A program made the translations under genes and the position numbers. A stretch of 64,000 bases of DNA from Magnetococcales bacterium (GTDB lineage: Bacteria > Pseudomonadota > Magnetococcia > Magnetococcales > Magnetaquicoccaceae), in NCBI GenBank assembly GCA_015231915.1, contig JADGAR010000013.1:1-64000 (forward strand). The letters are read 5' to 3'. A model generated the notes under the pieces. That model saw only the letters and a program-made list of their open reading frames with translations, searched no databases and had not been told where the DNA came from. This document shows, in pieces, positions 60,974-64,000 of the stretch. How positions within the stretch are numbered: position 1 is the first letter of the stretch; every line of letters begins with the position of its first letter.

Positions 60974-62673
60974 TGGCGGATGGATGGCATTGGATGCGGC
61001 CCTGGTGGCTGACGGCTTTGCTGTTGCTGCCGCTTTTGTGGTGGATGTGGCGGCGCGAGGGCGCGGGCAGGGGTGGCGACTGGGCCAGGGTGTGCGATCC
61101 GCATTTGTTGCCCCATCTGTTGCGCGCGTCGGCGAGTGCCGGAGAGGGGCGTCGTTTTCCCTTCCTGTTGGCCCTGGCCCTGCTGCTGGCCGTGTTGGCC
61201 CTGGCCGGTCCGGTCTGGCGCAAGCTGCCCCAGCCTCTATTTCGCGCGGAGACGACCATGATCGTGCTCCTGGATCTCTCCCTTTCCATGGATGCCGGCG
61301 ATGTGAAACCCAGCCGTCTGGAGCGGGCGAAGCTGAAGATCGCGGATCTGCTCGGCAAGCGCAAGGAAGGAACCACGGCCCTGATCGTCTTTGCCGGCGA
61401 TGCCTTTCCCGTCACCCCGCCCACCACGGACATCCAGACCATCAACGCCCAGTTGCACGCCCTGACCACGGACATCATGCCCGTGCTCGGCAGTCGTCCG
61501 GATCGTGCCCTTGCCTTGGCCGGGAAGATGTTCGCCCGGACGGATCCCTTGGCGCGGGGGGTGGTGGTGCTGATCACGGATGCGGAAGTCGCACCAGATG
61601 CCCTGGAGCAGGCATCCGCTTTGCGCCGGCAGGGACATCGGTTGCTGGTTCTGGGGGTGGGCACCCCGGAGGGGGCGCCGATCCCGTTGCGCAAGGGGGG
61701 CTTTGTGCGTGACGGTCAGGGTGGCATCGTCATCCCGCGCCTGGAGGAGGAACCCTTGCGACAGTTGGCCGCCAGTGGCGGCGGGGGGTATGCCCGCATG
61801 GAGGGGGATGACCGGGATCTGGATGCCTTGTTGGCGCTTGCCCGTGCGCGACCGGACGATCCGGTCAAGGCCACCACGTTGGCTGCGGATCTTTGGCAAG
61901 AGGAAGGCCCCTGGCTGTTGCTCCCTTTGTTGCCTCTGGCGGCCTGGGGGTTTCGGCGCGGCTGTCTGGTGGTGCTGTTTTGTCTGGTCGGCGTCCGGCC
62001 CGCTGAGGCCGTGGATTGGGGCGCATTGTGGCAAACCCCGGATCAGTCGGGGGCGGAGCGTCTGGCCGCCGGCGATGCCGAAGGCGCTGCCAGCCGTTTC
62101 GTCGATCCGGCATGGAAGGGGGTGGCACTCTATCGGGCCGGTCGTTATGAGGAGTCCCTCGCGGCCATGAGTGGCCTGGAGAGCGCGGACGCCTGGTACA
62201 ATCGGGGCAATGCCCTGGCCCGGCTGGACCGCTTGCCGGAGGCTGCGCGAGCCTACGAAGAAGCCCTGAAACGTCAACCGGGGCACGAGGATGCCCGCCA
62301 CAATCTGGAACAGGTCAAAAAGCGCCAAGAGTCGCCACCTCCCCCGCAACAAAGCCAGTCCGGCAAGGAACCGGAACAGCAGACCAACGAGATTTCCAGG
62401 AAAGAGGAAAAGCCGACTGCCCAGGAGAGAGCGGAGTCCGGGGAGGCAAAACAAGAAGAAAAACAAGAGGCAAAACAAGAAGAAAAACAAGAAGAAAAAC
62501 AGGAGGCAAAACAGGAGGAAAAGCAGGAGGCAAAGCAGGAGGAAAAGGAACTTGCACAGCAGCAGTGGCTCAGAAGAATCCCGGATGATCCCGGAGGCTT
62601 GCTGAGGCGCAAGTTTTTGTATCAATATCAGCAAAGGCAGACTCCTTCCAGACAGGAGACCAACGCATGGTGA
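60964..62673 (+). CDS. BatB/BatC fusion: VWA protein with TPR and KQEE-repeat tail
   Basis: A 569-residue protein. The N-terminal half is BatB: two membrane segments, then VWA with DLSLSMDAGD and TDAEVAP, and a further membrane pair at about 315-345. It continues into a TPR unit (AWYNRGNALARLDRLPEAAR) as in BatC. The last 120 residues are Pro/Gln/Lys/Glu-rich with tandem KQEEKQEAKQEE units and a basic C-terminus. Start uncertain: ATG 60964, 60970 (ATGA overlap) or 60973. It overlaps batD by 7 bases. Confidence 0.87.
   Translation: MAMMADGWHWMRPWWLTALLLLPLLWWMWRREGAGRGGDWARVCDPHLLPHLLRASASAGEGRRFPFLLALALLLAVLALAGPVWRKLPQPLFRAETTMIVLLDLSLSMDAGDVKPSRLERAKLKIADLLGKRKEGTTALIVFAGDAFPVTPPTTDIQTINAQLHALTTDIMPVLGSRPDRALALAGKMFARTDPLARGVVVLITDAEVAPDALEQASALRRQGHRLLVLGVGTPEGAPIPLRKGGFVRDGQGGIVIPRLEEEPLRQLAASGGGGYARMEGDDRDLDALLALARARPDDPVKATTLAADLWQEEGPWLLLPLLPLAAWGFRRGCLVVLFCLVGVRPAEAVDWGALWQTPDQSGAERLAAGDAEGAASRFVDPAWKGVALYRAGRYEESLAAMSGLESADAWYNRGNALARLDRLPEAARAYEEALKRQPGHEDARHNLEQVKKRQESPPPPQQSQSGKEPEQQTNEISRKEEKPTAQERAESGEAKQEEKQEAKQEEKQEEKQEAKQEEKQEAKQEEKELAQQQWLRRIPDDPGGLLRRKFLYQYQQRQTPSRQETNAW
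62446..62548 (+). repeat. Tandem KQEE/KQEA-coding repeat tract
   Basis: About eight tandem 12-15-base units encoding Lys-Gln-Glu-Glu or Lys-Gln-Glu-Ala within the batB/batC fusion gene. The low-complexity run is prone to slippage, so copy number may vary between strains without a frameshift when units are multiples of three. Confidence 0.75.
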
Positions 62674-64000
62674 AGAGAACCCTGATGGCGCTATGGTTGT
62701 TCATGGCGTTGTTTCCCCAGCTCCTCATGGCAATGGAGATCCAGGTGCGTGCTTCCCGCAATCCGGTGTCGTTGACGGAATCCTTCACCTTGACCTTCGA
62801 GGCCCAGGGTGGGGTGGATGGCGATCCGGATTTTTCTCCCCTGGAAAAGGATTTCGACATTCTGGGCCGCAACCAGAGCAGCAGCTTCCAGTTCATCAAC
62901 GGCGTGCGCGGGCACTCCGTCACCTGGAGCCTGGAGTTGATGGCCAAACGGGCGGGGACCCTGACGATCCCGGCCATCCTCTTCGGCAAGGAGCGCACCG
63001 CGCCGGTCGTCATCACGGTCGAGAAAGGCCACGCCGTGCAGCCGGATCCGGCAGGAGGCGATCCGGAAGGGATCCTGTTGGAGGTGGAGGCCACCCCGAG
63101 CCATCCGTATGTACAGGAGCAGGTGATCCTGACCATCCGTTTTCTGCGCGGGGTGGAGATCCTCAACGCCTCCCTGACCGAACCCCGTCTGAGCACCGGC
63201 GAAGGGGTCCTGGAAAAACTGGGCGAGGACCGGAATCTCGAAGTGACGCGCGGCAACCGTCGCTATCGCGCCATCGAGCGGAGTTACGCCCTTTTCCCCC
63301 AGAGCAGCGGCCAAATGGTCCTGGCCCCGGTCACGCTGACCGCCCAACTCCCCGGCTCGGGGGGGGGAAGCCCGTTGAGTGATTTTCTCAATACGCCGTT
63401 TTTCTCCAACATTCCGCAGCTGGGGCGTCCGGGGCGTACCGTGCGGGTGGTCGGCAAGCCGATCGAATGGAACATCCAGCCGGCCAGGCCCGACTTTGCC
63501 GGGCAGTGGTTGCCGGCCCGTCGTCTGCTGTTGTCCGAAAAGTGGAGTCCGGACCCGCCCACCTTCCGGGTGGGGGAACCGGTCACACGGGTTCTGACGC
63601 TCCAGGCCGACGGGCTTACCGCTGCCCAGTTGCCCGCATTGCCGGAGCGGATCCCGGATGGCCTGCGCGCCTATCCCGACCGTCCCGCGCTGGAAGAACT
63701 CAAGAGCGAGAGCGGGGTGGTGGGCAAACGCATGGAAAAGATCGCCCTGATTCCCAACGCCCCAGGCAGTTTTCGCCTTCCGGCCCTGGAGATCTCCTGG
63801 TGGAATACCGAAACCAAAAGCAGGGAGATCGCCCGTCTGCCGGAACGCGACATCACGGTCCTGCCGGGGACACAGCCGACCCCATCCCCGGCACCCGCAC
63901 CGGTCGTCGAACCACCACGGACGGATGCACCGGCCAAGCCGATGCTTCCCGTGCCCGTCGCCACCGGGGAGAGCGGCAACGGCGGGGGATATTGGCCCTG
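62667..64000 (+). CDS. batD: BatD-type (BatD/oxygen tolerance) protein, 3' partial
   Basis: The first 444 codons are visible; the frame is open to the window end. Signal peptide (LMALWLFMALFPQLLMAMEI), then Ig-like beta domains of the BatD family: VRASRNPVSLTESFTLTFEA, LGRNQSSSFQFINGVRGHSV, FPQSSGQMVLAPVTLTAQLP. The remaining residues should hold the C-terminal membrane helix. GGAGAC precedes ATG 62667, which overlaps the previous stop. It completes batA-batBC-batD. Confidence 0.9.
   Translation, partial: MVKRTLMALWLFMALFPQLLMAMEIQVRASRNPVSLTESFTLTFEAQGGVDGDPDFSPLEKDFDILGRNQSSSFQFINGVRGHSVTWSLELMAKRAGTLTIPAILFGKERTAPVVITVEKGHAVQPDPAGGDPEGILLEVEATPSHPYVQEQVILTIRFLRGVEILNASLTEPRLSTGEGVLEKLGEDRNLEVTRGNRRYRAIERSYALFPQSSGQMVLAPVTLTAQLPGSGGGSPLSDFLNTPFFSNIPQLGRPGRTVRVVGKPIEWNIQPARPDFAGQWLPARRLLLSEKWSPDPPTFRVGEPVTRVLTLQADGLTAAQLPALPERIPDGLRAYPDRPALEELKSESGVVGKRMEKIALIPNAPGSFRLPALEISWWNTETKSREIARLPERDITVLPGTQPTPSPAPAPVVEPPRTDAPAKPMLPVPVATGESGNGGGYWP

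Noticed and set aside
1-64000. Magnetosome (mam/mms) genes, phage genes, toxin-antitoxin pairs, rRNA genes
   Set aside because: None of these was recognised in any frame while reading through the window.

Overview
The window is 64 kb of GC-rich, densely packed bacterial chromosome with frequent 1-14 bp gene overlaps of the ATGA or GTGA type. Gene content points to a Gram-negative proteobacterium with respiratory flexibility. It carries a GapR/DUF2312 nucleoid protein (typical of Alphaproteobacteria and relatives such as Magnetococcia), a complete Tat-exported NosZ nitrous oxide reductase cluster, a Tyr/Gly-rich sulfur-globule-like protein, a haem-copper oxidase-like protein, Bat genes and many hybrid sensor kinases. 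An alphaproteobacterial or magnetococcal sulfur-oxidising denitrifier is my inference. No rRNA gene or magnetosome gene was seen to settle it.

Layout. 0-8.7 kb: most of a Pel exopolysaccharide operon (PelB-type TPR part, a separate beta-barrel-like protein, pelC, D, E, F, G); pelA, if present, lies upstream. 8.7-11.4 kb: an IS66-type tnpA remnant, tRNA-Ser(CGA), an orphan haem-copper oxidase-like subunit I and gapR with its terminator. 11.4-18.7 kb: the most unusual region. A good sigma70-type promoter drives two near-identical secreted repeat proteins with curlin-like GxxNxA spacing, two more small secreted proteins and a large lipoprotein with a CsgG-like region, a peptidoglycan-binding segment and a DUF4384-like C-terminus. 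After a strong terminator come an OmpA-family protein, a small secreted protein, a GIN/DUF2807-like beta protein and two Sel1-repeat proteins. I read this as a candidate amyloid/adhesin export locus.

18.7-32.8 kb: mostly housekeeping and regulation: dnaE (TTG start), an Fnr-like regulator with a polysaccharide deacetylase, a stand-alone adenylation enzyme, a cNMP-binding protein, a sigma54 activator coupled to a DsbD/TauE-like membrane protein and a 36-residue membrane peptide, a DUF523-DUF1722 protein, lipA, a DHH phosphoesterase, OsmC, a DsbA-like protein and an etfB without etfA. 32.9-39.7 kb: a tightly coupled sensory cluster (FIST protein, PAS hybrid kinase, PstS-like binding protein, second kinase), then a metallophosphoesterase. 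39.7-49.9 kb: an FAD oxidoreductase, a cNMP-binding/degenerate HD-GYP protein and nosRZDFYL with an FNR-type site between nosR and nosZ.

49.9-64 kb: ilvD (its 3' end overlaps that of nosL), a Sua5/YrdC protein, a long AT-rich inverted repeat, an FKBP isomerase, the sulfur-globule-like protein, mobA, a 1105-residue hybrid kinase with a pseudo-receiver, two small genes, endonuclease IV, a Tat-exported beta-carbonic anhydrase, and batA, a batB/batC fusion and a batD cut by the window end.

Likely functional links: Pel plus the curlin-like locus would build a biofilm matrix; the Fnr-like regulator and the FNR-type site would control N2O respiration; MobA would serve molybdoenzymes; the Bat proteins may act in envelope stress or aerotolerance. 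All functions are read from motifs and context; no database search was made.
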